A DNA stretch of 64,000 nucleotides from VAZQ01 sp963758945 (lineage in GTDB: Bacteria; Pseudomonadota; Alphaproteobacteria; Rhizobiales; Xanthobacteraceae), in contig CAVWXY010000023.1 of assembly GCA_963758945.1 (NCBI GenBank), positions 70,709-134,708 on the forward strand, given 5' to 3'. This document shows, in pieces, positions 1 to 8,283 of the stretch. The notes below the pieces were generated by a model. It was given only the letters and a program-made list of their open reading frames with translations. It ran no database searches and had not been told where the DNA came from. Numbering within the stretch: the first letter of the stretch is position 1; every line of letters begins with the position of its first letter. The translations under genes and the position numbers were made by a program.

Positions 1-66
1 TGTAATGGAATGGTCGGGTCCGCCGTCCGTGCGCAGGCAGATCGCGCTCGTCCCGAGGCGCACCAC
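1..66 (-). CDS. possible 5' end of next msm gene (partial)
   Basis: An open frame starts at tandem GTG codons (61-66) 5 bases after the msmB stop and stays open to the window edge, giving about 22 residues that begin VVRLGTSAICLR. In known methanesulfonate monooxygenase operons the alpha and beta genes are followed by a Rieske ferredoxin (msmC) and a reductase (msmD), so a gene is expected here. The visible part is too short to recognise, and no clear ribosome binding site decides the start. This is mainly a positional inference. Confidence 0.25.
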   Translation of the reverse strand, partial: MVRLGTSAICLRTDGGPDHSIT

Positions 67-71
67 GTTTC

Positions 72-569
72 TCAGATCGGCCAGTGCGAGCCCTTGTCGA
101 GCCGGCGGTTGTCGAGACGCACTTCTCGCTTGATGAACCGAATCCGGTCGTCTTCGAGCTTGAGCGTATCGATGTAGCGGCCGACCAGAAACAGCCGGCT
201 TTCTCCGGCATCGATGTGCGAGTTCACGCCGTCGAGCAGGTTCTGGTAGACCAAGAAAGAGCTGACTGCGGAGGCGGTCTTGCCATCCTCGGCGACATCG
301 ATCGTGTAGACGGTCGTATGCCGCCGCAGCGGCGAGTGGTCGGTATTGTGCTTGGGCAGCAGCTTGACCATGGTCGCCAGTTCCTTCCGGCTGCCCTGGA
401 AATAGGTCATGTCGCGATTGATCTCCGGACTGAACGACTTGATCGCGTAGTAGAAATCGTCGTCGCAGAGATCGAGCCACTGCTCCCATTTCTGGTCATC
501 CAGCAGCAAGGTCGCGCGATAGATCGTGTCCCGCACGCCGTTAGCGACATCGGCACCGTTACGCGTCAT
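72..569 (-). CDS. msmB: methanesulfonate monooxygenase-type hydroxylase, beta subunit
   Basis: This 165-residue protein has the size and layout of the small (beta) subunit of ring-hydroxylating-type oxygenases, an NTF2-like cone fold that supports the alpha3beta3 hydroxylase and has no catalytic metal. Typical features are the N-terminal segment RDTIYRATLLLDDQKWEQW, the central RRHTTVYTI strand and the C-terminal FIKREVRLDNRRLD. It lies 36 bases after the alpha gene on the same strand and is very probably co-transcribed with it. GGGAGG lies upstream of its ATG. The assignment to MsmB rather than another oxygenase beta subunit rests on the partner alpha subunit; the beta sequence alone would only support an aromatic-dioxygenase-type beta subunit. 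Confidence 0.8.
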   Translation of the reverse strand: MTRNGADVANGVRDTIYRATLLLDDQKWEQWLDLCDDDFYYAIKSFSPEINRDMTYFQGSRKELATMVKLLPKHNTDHSPLRRHTTVYTIDVAEDGKTASAVSSFLVYQNLLDGVNSHIDAGESRLFLVGRYIDTLKLEDDRIRFIKREVRLDNRRLDKGSHWPI

Positions 570-605
570 ATGCGCATCCTCCCGCCTGCCTCGGCGGCTC
601 CCCCG

Positions 606-1856
606 TCACTCCGCAGCGGCCGCGGGCAGCGGAGCGAGGTACGGCTGTTCCGGATCGCTCGGCAGCCGGTTCATCCACTTGCCCCATTCGTTGTAGTAGT
701 GGCGCATCCCGTTCTCGTCGTGAATGGTCTGGCTCTCGTGGCGGCCGTGGAGGATGCGGCGCGGCTCCGAGCCGGGCAACATAGCCGCGCCCTGCCCCGT
801 GACGCCGAGCAGGTCCTCGTGCAGGTTGCGACCGAACGGGCCCCAGATCGAGTTGTGATGGTTGATACGGGTCTGCCGCTCCTCCTCCGTGTCGCGCTTC
901 AAGCCGAGGCCTCTGAACTCGATCATCACCTTGTCCGGCGCCAGCGGCGTGACGACGTCGCAACGCAGCGCCGAGCCGCGCAGGTTGAAGTTCATGGCGG
1001 GGAAGAGGTCGATCATGTACCACTGGTTCGGCGGCAGGTGCGGAAACGAGAGCGCGGCCCGGCTCTCGAATCCCTCGTACTTGTCGTAGTTCACCTCGAA
1101 GGTGCCGACCACGACATGGCCGTGCTCGAACGCCTCGTTCTTGCGTGCGAAATAGGCGTCGTTGAAGCCGGTCACGCGGTTATGGTAGTGCATGAAGTCG
1201 TGGTAGAATTCACTGTTGGTGTCGTGCCAGAGCTTGTAGTTGGTCGGAATGATCGCCTTGTGATAGTGGAACACCTCGAGCGGCTCGGCCTCGAGTGACT
1301 TGCGCAGGCATTCGAACGGCTTGCCGCACCACTCCTCCAGCGGGATCGGCTTGTCGTCGAGGCTTACCCACACGAACCCGCCGAATTTCACCTCGCAGCG
1401 CAGCCGCCGCAGGCCCACATTCTCCTTGCACAGCCGGTCCTGGAAGCCCTCTTTCTCGCGGCTGATATAGACGCAGTTTCCCTTCAAGTCGTACTGCCAT
1501 GCGTGGAACATGCAGGTGATGCGTTTCGGATTCCCCGAAGGCTGCCCTTCGAGAAAGCTGCCGGCGGGGCGCCGCTCGATCATCATGCCGCGATGCGGAC
1601 ATACGTTGAGAAACGCCCGCACCTCGTTGTCGGGGCCGCGGCACACGATGATCGGCTCGCGGGCGATGCTGATGGTGCGGAAGTCGTACGGCTCGGGCAG
1701 CTCCGACTCGTGGCAGACAGGAATCCAAGTGCGCTTGAAGATGTTCGCAAGCTCGTCCTCGAAAATCCGCGGATCGGAATAGATACGGCTATCGACCCAC
1801 TCGCCGAGCTGGAGCGGCGGGTTTGCGAGCCACTGCTTGTGGTTCTTTGCCGGCAT
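606..1856 (-). CDS. msmA: methanesulfonate monooxygenase hydroxylase, alpha subunit
   Basis: This 416-residue Rieske non-heme iron oxygenase is predicted to oxidise methanesulfonate to formaldehyde and sulfite in the cytoplasm, with electrons from a ferredoxin/reductase pair encoded elsewhere. The Rieske ligands are C86, H88, C115 and H118, so the motif is CxH-X26-CxxH. Ordinary Rieske oxygenases have about 16-17 residues in that gap, and the 26-residue insertion is the known hallmark of MsmA. The mononuclear iron site is probably the stretch NSEFYHDFMHYH, with H219 and H223 as likely ligands. The length (about 414 in known MsmA) also fits. GGAGG lies 6 bases before the ATG. It heads an operon with the beta subunit. 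A different small sulfonate remains possible, because the substrate cannot be read from sequence. Confidence 0.82.
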   Translation of the reverse strand: MPAKNHKQWLANPPLQLGEWVDSRIYSDPRIFEDELANIFKRTWIPVCHESELPEPYDFRTISIAREPIIVCRGPDNEVRAFLNVCPHRGMMIERRPAGSFLEGQPSGNPKRITCMFHAWQYDLKGNCVYISREKEGFQDRLCKENVGLRRLRCEVKFGGFVWVSLDDKPIPLEEWCGKPFECLRKSLEAEPLEVFHYHKAIIPTNYKLWHDTNSEFYHDFMHYHNRVTGFNDAYFARKNEAFEHGHVVVGTFEVNYDKYEGFESRAALSFPHLPPNQWYMIDLFPAMNFNLRGSALRCDVVTPLAPDKVMIEFRGLGLKRDTEEERQTRINHHNSIWGPFGRNLHEDLLGVTGQGAAMLPGSEPRRILHGRHESQTIHDENGMRHYYNEWGKWMNRLPSDPEQPYLAPLPAAAAE

Positions 1857-1917
1857 TTCATTCCTCCGGTCTTCCCTCGCGTCGAGGGCACCGATTGCGC
1901 GGTGATTTTAGCAGAAT

Positions 1918-2023
1918 CATCATTTCACCTGAACAGAGATATAGGATCAAAAGTTCCTATTTCGAAATTGAGAGCACGAATAATGCGGCGCGCGAGATTT
2001 CCTTGCGGACGCTCCGTTCCCGG
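1918..2023. repeat. 106-bp regulatory repeat, copy 1
   Basis: This segment matches 8004-8109 without gaps at about 93 of 106 positions, in the same orientation. It starts 62 bases upstream of the msmA ATG. It contains the inverted repeat ATAGGA-N8-TCCTAT (1941-1960) and the small palindrome TTTCGAAA (1960-1967). It is more AT-rich than its surroundings. The two copies lie beside the oxygenase operon and between the apr operon and the importer, so it probably holds a shared promoter or operator for a sulfonate- or sulfite-responsive regulator. No regulator gene is visible nearby. Confidence 0.7.
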
Positions 2024-2036
2024 CCAGGGGCACATC

Positions 2037-2798
2037 CTACCGCGTTCCGACAATCCGTGTTTCGGTGGCAAAACCCCAAACCGGATCAAACCGGTGGACC
2101 TGATAGACCGGAAGTGTCCTCATATCAGCCGGATATTCGCCTTTGCGCAATGTCGTCGCGATGCTCGGCATCACCGTCGCCGGGATGTCCGCGACACGCC
2201 CCGCGGCAGCGCGGTGAACATGGCCGCTGAAAACAGCGACGACCCGCCCAGAGTGCTGCAAGGCCCGGCGCAGCCCCGACATCACATCCCAGGTTTCGAA
2301 GTGGAGCAGGTCCGGCCCCACCGTAACCTCAAATGGCGGATGGTGCGTGAAAACCGCTATGGGTTTGGTGGTCTCGCCGTCGATCATCTCAATCAAATGT
2401 CTGACCCGCTCGCGGCAAAAGTCACCCTTGTTGCTGCCTGAACTCAGGGTATCCAGCGCAATCAGCCTTACCGGATAATCGTCGATCGCATAGGCGACAA
2501 AGTCGGAACCGGGCGCAAGATATCCGCATGCCAGGAAGGCTTCGCGCAAATTCGTCCTGTTGTCCTTATTGCCGGCCAGCACATAGACCGGCGCCCGTGC
2601 CTGCGCGAGCGTGGCCACGGCCTGAGCATATTCGTCTTGCCGTCCGTTATGAACGATATCCCCTGTATGAACGATCACGTCGGGGCCCGGATCGAGTGCA
2701 TTTATGTCGGCAACGGTCAGTGCGAAATCCCGTAACCTCCGTTCGGCGTCGGGCGTATCCAGCGCAATATGGGTATCGGAGATTTGCGCGATGATCAT
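2037..2798 (-). CDS. metallophosphoesterase (calcineurin-like, class III cyclic nucleotide phosphodiesterase type)
   Basis: This 253-residue cytoplasmic protein has the dimetal phosphoesterase motifs in order: DTH (D8, H10), HTGDIVHNG (D47), GNKDN (N77), THHPP and GHVH. The fourth motif is normally GNHD; here the histidine that acts as general acid is lysine (K78), so activity or substrate may differ from CpdA-type enzymes. I chose the ATG at 2798, at the family start MIIAQISDTH. An upstream in-frame start would force translation through the palindromic element at 2813-2880. It sits between msmA and sat with no obvious sulfur role and may be a bystander. The substrate is unknown. Confidence 0.78.
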   Translation of the reverse strand: MIIAQISDTHIALDTPDAERRLRDFALTVADINALDPGPDVIVHTGDIVHNGRQDEYAQAVATLAQARAPVYVLAGNKDNRTNLREAFLACGYLAPGSDFVAYAIDDYPVRLIALDTLSSGSNKGDFCRERVRHLIEMIDGETTKPIAVFTHHPPFEVTVGPDLLHFETWDVMSGLRRALQHSGRVVAVFSGHVHRAAAGRVADIPATVMPSIATTLRKGEYPADMRTLPVYQVHRFDPVWGFATETRIVGTR

Positions 2799-2812
2799 GA
2801 TGCCGGACCTGG

Positions 2813-2880
2813 TGTCCCGATTCCGAAGTTCGCAAACCCTTGCGGCGCCTTCCGATGCGAACTTCGGAATCAAAGGGACA
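2813..2880. repeat. palindromic intergenic element, copy A
   Basis: A 16-bp perfect inverted repeat, GATTCCGAAGTTCGCA (2819-2834) against its complement at 2856-2871, is flanked by outer arms TGTCCC (2813-2818) and GGGACA (2875-2880), with a loop of about 21 bases. The core GAAGTTCGCA and the outer TGTCCC arm recur in the elements at 2898-2974 and 13124-13197, so this is a dispersed palindromic family and not a one-off hairpin. It lies immediately upstream of the phosphoesterase gene. Confidence 0.75.
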
Positions 2881-2897
2881 TAAGCAACTCCATGATT

Positions 2898-2974
2898 CTA
2901 GTGCCGCTCTTGAACCCGAAGTTCGCAACCGCACCGGCCCACGATGTGTGCGAACTCCGGGTTCGCGGCACTAG
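2898..2974. repeat. palindromic intergenic element, copy B
   Basis: Outer arms CTAGTGCCGC (2898-2907) and GCGGCACTAG (2965-2974) enclose inner arms AACCCGAAGTTCGCA and TGCGAACTCCGGGTT, with one mismatch and a small bulge. The inner core is the same as in copies A and C. The right end includes the sat stop codon (2971-2973), so in mRNA the element would form a strong hairpin directly after sat and could act as a terminator or 3' stabiliser. Confidence 0.7.
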
Positions 2975-4152
2975 CCTGTCGATCGCAGACCCGCGTAATA
3001 CTCCTTGAGGATCGCCACCACCTCCGGCCGGCTGAACTCGGGTGGTATGGCCGCGTCGGTCGAGAGCATTTTGCGCTGCTGCGTGCCGGAGATCGAGATG
3101 TGATTCTCCGGATCGTGGGGACAGGTCTTGGCCGTCGCCATTCCGTAACACTTCCGGCAATAGAAGGTGATGTCGATCTTCAGCGCTCTCGTATGAAGCG
3201 CGCCGTCCCACAGTTCATTGAAGACGTGATGCGAGTCGAATGGACCGTAGTAGTCGCCGACGCCGGCGTGGTCGCGCCCAACGATAAGGTGAGAGCAACC
3301 GAAATTCTGGCGAATGAGGGCATGAAGCAGCGCCTCGCGCGGGCCCGCATAGCGCATTTCGATCGGATAGCCCGCCTGAATTACCGTCTCGGGGCGGAAA
3401 TAGTTGTTGATCATCGCCTGGATCGCTCGGGTGCGCACCTCGGCTGGAATGTCGCCTGCTTTCAGCTTCCCAAGCACTTGATGGATGAAAACACCGTCCG
3501 TTACCTCGAGCGCGATCTTCACCAGATGCTCGTGACTTCGGTGCATGGGATTTCGGGTCTGGAAGGCGGCGACGCGCAACCAACCTCTTTCAAGAAACAT
3601 GGCCCGCGACTCGGCGGGGCGGATATAGAGGTTCGGATATTTTACCGGATAGGCACCCTCGCTGAGAACCACGACCCGTCCGGCCAAATTGACATCGCCT
3701 TGCTCCAACACCTTGACAACACCGGGATGCTTCGGATCGATCGTGCGATAGACATGCTCGGCCTCGATCGCCTTGTCGATCGCGTATTTTTCGCGAACCT
3801 GCATGACGGCGAGAATTTCGTCGGTCTCCGCGTCGATGAGCGTGACCTCCTCTTCGGCATGGATGCTATCGCCAAGGTCCTTTCTTACGGGAAGCGTGAT
3901 CGGGATCGGCCAAAAGACGCCGCTGGTCAGTTTCATATCCAGGCACGAACCGCGCCAGTCGTCGTGCCCCATAAAGCCGTCGAGCGGCGTATAGGCCCCC
4001 ATTGCCAGCATGAACACGTCGGAGACCGCACGTGAATTGAGAGGAACCCTCCTGAGTTTCTCCGCTCGCTTGCGCTCCTCGCCCCGCTCCGTCTCGGCCA
4101 GCAGCAGTGGCTTGACTGTGTCCGAACCGTGCGGCGGTACGAGTTGCGGCAT
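2971..4152 (-). CDS. sat: sulfate adenylyltransferase (ATP sulfurylase), dissimilatory type
   Basis: This 393-residue homo-oligomeric ATP sulfurylase is the Sat type, unrelated to CysDN. In a sulfur oxidiser it runs in reverse: adenylylsulfate plus pyrophosphate gives ATP and sulfate. Visible motifs are QTRNPMHRSHEH (198-209), which binds ATP and sulfate, and GRDHAG (292-297). The cysteines of CRKCYGMATAKTC (C332, C335, C344) look like the zinc site of dissimilatory and archaeal Sat. It is the last gene of the aprMBA-sat cluster, 139 bases after aprA on the same strand, which supports the sulfite-to-sulfate role. An assimilatory role is less likely because no cys genes are adjacent. Confidence 0.92.
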   Translation of the reverse strand: MPQLVPPHGSDTVKPLLLAETERGEERKRAEKLRRVPLNSRAVSDVFMLAMGAYTPLDGFMGHDDWRGSCLDMKLTSGVFWPIPITLPVRKDLGDSIHAEEEVTLIDAETDEILAVMQVREKYAIDKAIEAEHVYRTIDPKHPGVVKVLEQGDVNLAGRVVVLSEGAYPVKYPNLYIRPAESRAMFLERGWLRVAAFQTRNPMHRSHEHLVKIALEVTDGVFIHQVLGKLKAGDIPAEVRTRAIQAMINNYFRPETVIQAGYPIEMRYAGPREALLHALIRQNFGCSHLIVGRDHAGVGDYYGPFDSHHVFNELWDGALHTRALKIDITFYCRKCYGMATAKTCPHDPENHISISGTQQRKMLSTDAAIPPEFSRPEVVAILKEYYAGLRSTG

Positions 4153-4291
4153 TGCGATTCCGTCGTGAAATCAAGCTGTCGCGGAGTAGGACGGCCTTTG
4201 CGGACTGCAGCGGGTGGCGGGCTCCGGGTTGACGCGAGTAAAGCCCCGAGCGCGCGGGATCTGGAAGTCGTAGTGCTGAGTGTGCGACTGC

Positions 4292-6137
4292 TCAGTCCAC
4301 GATGTGATACACCGGAGCCTTCTCCATCTCCCATTTCCCGGACTCCCGGTCGTAGCGGGACAGGGTGAAGCAATGCCAATCTTTGTCGTCCAGCTTCGGA
4401 TGATCGGCACGGTAGTAATACCCCGGCCAGCGCGTTTCCGTCCTGAACAACGTGTGCTGCGCCACAGCCTCCGAGGCCAAAACCCGGTGGTGAAGCTCCC
4501 ACGCCCGCTGAAGCTGGTGAAGGTCCTCGGCCCCGAGATAGGCGAGGTCTTCCTTCAGCATGGTTAGCAATTCCATCCCGCGGGTGAGCAGAGGTTCGTT
4601 GGTCGTGTAGTAGGAGCCGATGCCGCCGACATATTCGTCCATGATCTTCTCAAGACGCTGAAGACCATTGATCGGCAAGATGTAGCTCGGCGAAACGGTT
4701 CCTGCGACGATCTCATTGCGGCCGACCTGGTAGGTCTCCAAGGGTTGGAAGATTGCCTTCTTGAGATCTTCGTACTCCCGCTCGCTGACCTGAGGCTGCT
4801 CTCTACCCAGGTCGTTCACGTAGTTGACCGCCGCCTTGCCGGCGATCCGGCCCTCCGTGAAGGATCCCGACGAGAACTTGTGAGCGGTGCCGCCGATGGC
4901 GTCGCCGGCACCGAAAAGTCCGTCGACGGTCATCATGCGGTTGTATCCCCACTGATATTCCGAAGGGGCGTAGTCCGCCGGTCCACTCGCCCATGCGCCG
5001 GAGCACGTGGCATGGGAGCCCATGACGTAAGGCTCGGACGTGGTGAGCTCGGGATTGGTATGCTTGGGATCGATGTTCTGCGACGCCCAGACGACCGCTT
5101 GCCCGATCGTCATGCCGAGGAAGTTCTCCCAGCCGACCGTCTCCTTGTGCGGATCCTGGAAGGCCTCCTTCGTCACCATGCGGATGGGGCCTCTCCCGGC
5201 CTTGACCTCCTCCAGAAGGGCGTGGTTCCGCAGGCAAGTCGGCACCGGGTGCCGGTCAACGTAGTCCCCGACCAATTCCTTGGTGTGAGCGTGCCATTTT
5301 GACTCGTATTCCTCGCCATACGCGTTCTCGGTGTACGTCTTGAGATGCAGGAAGTAGGCACCGACCGGACCATAGCCGTCCTTGAATTCGAGTCAGGACG
5401 ATTCGGTTCTCCATCTGCATCATCTTGGCGCCGACGAGGATCGGCAACGCATAGGCAGAGGCGCTGCTCCACGGCGCGTACCACGTTCGTCCCATGCCTT
5501 CACCCACCGCACGGGGCTTGAAGATGTGCGACGCACCGCCGGCAGATACGATGACGGCCTTCGAGCGGAAGACGTAGAAATCCCCATTACGGACGTTGAA
5601 GCCGACGGCCCCGGCGACCCGGTTGGGTTTCGTCTCGTCCATCAGCAGGTGGGTCACCATGATCCGGTTGTAGACTTTGGTGGCGGCCTTGCGGGCGGCC
5701 TCGGCGACGAGCGGCTTGTAGCTCTCGCCGTGAATCATGATCTGCCATTTGCCCTCGCGCTGGTACCGCCCGGTTTTCGGGTCCCGCATGATGGGCAGGC
5801 CCCACTCCTCGAACTTGTGCACCGTGGAGTCCACGTGGCGGGCGATATCGTAGCCCAGATCCTCCCGCACGAGGCCCATGAGGTCGTTCCGGGCGTAGCG
5901 GACATGGTCCTCGGGCCGGTTCTCGTTCCACTGCATGCCCATGTAGCAGTTGATCGCATACAGGCCTTGTGCCACGGCCCCGCTGCGCTCGATGTTCGCC
6001 TTCTCGACGCAGACAATCGTTAGGTCGCGCCCCCAATACCTGGATTCGTATGTGGCCCCGCAGCCAGCCATGCCGCCGCCGATGACGAGGATATCCGAAT
6101 CCACGAACACCGTTTTTCGGCGTGTCAGGAGGCCCAT
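4292..6137 (-). pseudogene. aprA: adenylylsulfate reductase alpha subunit, frameshifted
   Basis: This encodes the FAD-containing catalytic subunit of dissimilatory APS reductase, which in sulfur oxidisers converts sulfite plus AMP to adenylylsulfate. The N-terminal frame (6137 down to the frameshift) has the FAD motif GGGMAGCGA and the conserved NIERSGAVAQGLYAINCYMG. The C-terminal frame has DRHPVPTCLRNHALLEE and runs to 4292. The frames join at about 5386, where the coding strand reads CGAATTCAAG; dropping one A restores RFKDGYGPVGAYFLHLKTY. Total length is 1846 bases, one more than a multiple of three, and about 614 residues after correction, the normal size. Both halves are otherwise intact, so the indel is recent or a sequencing error. 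The start overlaps the aprB stop by one base (TAATG). Confidence 0.88.
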
Positions 6138-6598
6138 TATGGCAAACCTCGCTTGAGTTGGTCCGGAGTGAGCGCGGGCAGCGCATCGATGTTGAGCGCC
6201 TCAGGCTCGTGCGCGAGCTCCTGGGACTTCAGCGCATCCGGGCTCGGCGCCGCGTAATCAGACGATGACTTGATCGATCCCCATGGCGTGGTCCTGATCG
6301 GGGAAACGAAATCCTTCTCGCGGCCGTCCCGGAATATGATCTTCCAGGAAATGGTCCCCTTCTCCTCTTCGCGGAGCACCCGGACACTGTGGCCCAAGGG
6401 GGCGAAGTCGGCGTAGCCGCGGCAGTCTATCGCATTCTGCGGACACGCCTTCACGCATGAATAGCACTCCCAGCACATATTGGGCTCGATGTTATAGGCA
6501 CGGCGGTAGGTGGTATCGATGTGCATGATGTCGGACGGGCAGATATCCACGCAATGTCCGCAGCCGTCGCAACGCGTCATGTAGACGAATGTCGGCAT
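6137..6598 (-). CDS. aprB: adenylylsulfate reductase beta subunit (2x[4Fe-4S])
   Basis: This 153-residue electron-transfer subunit of APS reductase has two ferredoxin-type cluster motifs: C10, C13, C16, C20 and C42, C45, C48, C52. The C-terminal tail (about residues 65-153) is the arm that wraps around AprA in this family. It carries electrons between the FAD of AprA and the membrane partner. It overlaps aprA by one base and lies 44 bases after aprM. It is intact, unlike aprA. Confidence 0.93.
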   Translation of the reverse strand: MPTFVYMTRCDGCGHCVDICPSDIMHIDTTYRRAYNIEPNMCWECYSCVKACPQNAIDCRGYADFAPLGHSVRVLREEEKGTISWKIIFRDGREKDFVSPIRTTPWGSIKSSSDYAAPSPDALKSQELAHEPEALNIDALPALTPDQLKRGLP

Positions 6599-6642
6599 GA
6601 TATTACGTCATCTCCTGTATCGAACACCAAGTAATGGGCTAA

Positions 6643-7563
6643 TCAATAATTTTGGGGCTGTCGGCGGGCACTGCCAAAAATCGCGGGGCTGTCCGCGGGG
6701 GCCGGCAGGTTGCTCCGCGAACCGTTCGCCTGTTCGACCCGTTTCTGGAAGGCTGCTGCGGGCTTGAAGAACATATGCGAAAACTTGGACCATGGGATCG
6801 ACCCGAACAGCACCGTCGTGGCGATGAGATACAGAGCCAGGAACACGTTCGCCCAGGCGTGGCTACCTGTCGTCTGCACGGACGCCCATAACAGTCCCAG
6901 CGTCGCGCTCGCCAGAAGCGAAACGACGAACAGGTCGGCACGCACCAGGCGAAAAGGTGAGTTGCCTTCCGCGGCGACGTCGACGCGGATGAAGAACCAG
7001 AACCAGTAGCCGCCGAGGCAGACCATCAGGGCCCCGACGTACCACAGGGCCGGCAGAATGGCGGGCGCAGGCGTGGCGGGCGTCGGGTACGCGAAAACCA
7101 TGATCACGGTTATGACAACATAAGCCAGGAAACCGTACATTGTCAGGAGGTGAGCAATTCTGCGCTGCACGTTGCAGAATTCACCGGAGGCCAGGACGTC
7201 CACCAAAGCGGTCTGGGCCGCCACGGACGCCATTTCCCCGCTGCCGACCTGCCGCGTGCCCTTATTCTTTGCGTTCTGCCAATTGTTAAAGAAGTACTTC
7301 GCGCTCTTCTTATGCATGATGTCGAGCAACGTGCCGCCCGCGACCATGACAATCATGGCGACGACATACGTCTGCATGACGGCGGGTGGGATGGACGCTG
7401 AGAGCTCGGCGAAAGGATTGCTGGTGAACACTGGTCGACATCCCCCGATCGGCCCCCGCTTCCAGGCGTCAACATAGACGACTGGAAGCACTGCGGCAAT
7501 CTGGTTCACGATAGGAGCCGCCTCATTTGCATGAGTGGGCGTTCGAATGGGCTCAGGAGTCAA
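6643..7563 (-). CDS. aprM: APS reductase membrane anchor / quinone-interacting protein
   Basis: This is an integral membrane protein of about 306 residues with five likely membrane segments near 62-80, 140-160, 170-192, 210-230 and 238-256. The charged stretch FFIRVDVAAEGNSPF and the C-terminal KFSHMFFKPAAAFQKRV match the AprM proteins found before aprBA in several sulfur oxidisers, where AprM is proposed to pass electrons from AprBA to the quinone pool. Gene order aprM-aprB-aprA-sat is kept here. The longest frame begins at a TTG (7563) and the true start is uncertain; the first ATG is at about residue 63, inside the first membrane segment, so an upstream start is needed. In organisms lacking AprM a Qmo complex can do this job; none is seen here. 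Confidence 0.78.
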   Translation of the reverse strand: MTPEPIRTPTHANEAAPIVNQIAAVLPVVYVDAWKRGPIGGCRPVFTSNPFAELSASIPPAVMQTYVVAMIVMVAGGTLLDIMHKKSAKYFFNNWQNAKNKGTRQVGSGEMASVAAQTALVDVLASGEFCNVQRRIAHLLTMYGFLAYVVITVIMVFAYPTPATPAPAILPALWYVGALMVCLGGYWFWFFIRVDVAAEGNSPFRLVRADLFVVSLLASATLGLLWASVQTTGSHAWANVFLALYLIATTVLFGSIPWSKFSHMFFKPAAAFQKRVEQANGSRSNLPAPADSPAIFGSARRQPQNY

Positions 7564-8283
7564 ATTTGAAGGGCCTATCTGAAATTCGCTCTCGGCTATG
7601 ATTGATCAGGCAATCCGTTCACGATCCGAAATTGAAAACAATCATCAAAACTGTGACACGCATCGGGGGTGCCGTCGCGAGAGCATCCCGAGACCGATAC
7701 GGCCGTCCATGTTTCGACGAGCGGACTGATCCGATCGAGACGGCGGTTCGCGGGCGCATCCGCGGTTCATCGAAGAGCTGACGCATCAGGAGCTCGATGC
7801 GCCGCCGGCGCGCCCGCGCTACGGGTCGGCCGGCGAAGCGCGTGGTGACGCAGCTGGCGCAGCCGGCCTCCGTCATGAGAGCCGGCCGCGCGAGCTGGCG
7901 GGCGCCTCCGGGAGCGCGGCGACCAAAGTGCCACGCGCCCCGCTGCCGCGGACGGCCAGACCACCGGATGGCGGCAACCACCCAAGCGCTACACGCCTGT
8001 CGGCATCATTTCACGTGAAAAGATATATGGGATCGAAAGTTCCTATTTCGTAATTGAGAGCACGAATAATCCATCGCGCGAGATTCCCTTGCGGCTGCTC
8101 CGTTCTCGGGCGTACGCTTCGTTCGCTGCGCGCCGTGGCAGGGAGCAGAGGTGCCCGAGGCGATTTCCTGCCGCACCGCTTCCGCTGGTCGCCGACCAGA
8201 CGCGCTTTCTCGGGATTGGCAACGGTTTTCGACCCGTCGATCAGCCCGGGGCAACCGGGCGATCCTGATCCAGGGAGGAAGAG
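7564..8283. other. 720-bp divergent control region between aprM and importer operon
   Basis: I see no convincing gene here: open frames are short, arginine-rich and lack ribosome binding sites. The aprM-proximal part (about 7564-7660) is AT-richer and includes GATTG-N6-CAATC (about 7599-7614), a possible operator. The second copy of the 106-bp repeat lies at 8004-8109. Divergent promoters for aprMBA-sat (leftward) and the importer (rightward) are expected in this interval. Confidence 0.6.
8004..8109. repeat. 106-bp regulatory repeat, copy 2
   Basis: This copy aligns without gaps to 1918-2023 (about 93 of 106 identical). The TCCTAT arm and most of its partner are kept (ATGGGA-N8-TCCTAT), and this copy also has a perfect palindrome TTTCACGTGAAA (8009-8020). 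It ends 174 bases before the binding-protein ATG and lies 440 bases before the aprM start. Orientation is the same as copy 1, so a leftward promoter in the element would serve msmA at copy 1 and aprM at copy 2. Confidence 0.7.

Noticed and set aside
84..1298. Long rightward open frame antisense to msmAB
   Set aside because: It is Val/Glu/Arg-rich with no domain, and the opposite strand encodes recognisable conserved proteins with ribosome binding sites. It is a GC-driven shadow frame.
7619..7981. Leftward 120-residue frame in the apr/importer control region
   Set aside because: Arginine-rich composition, no ribosome binding site, no recognisable motif. Competing frames of similar quality exist on both strands.
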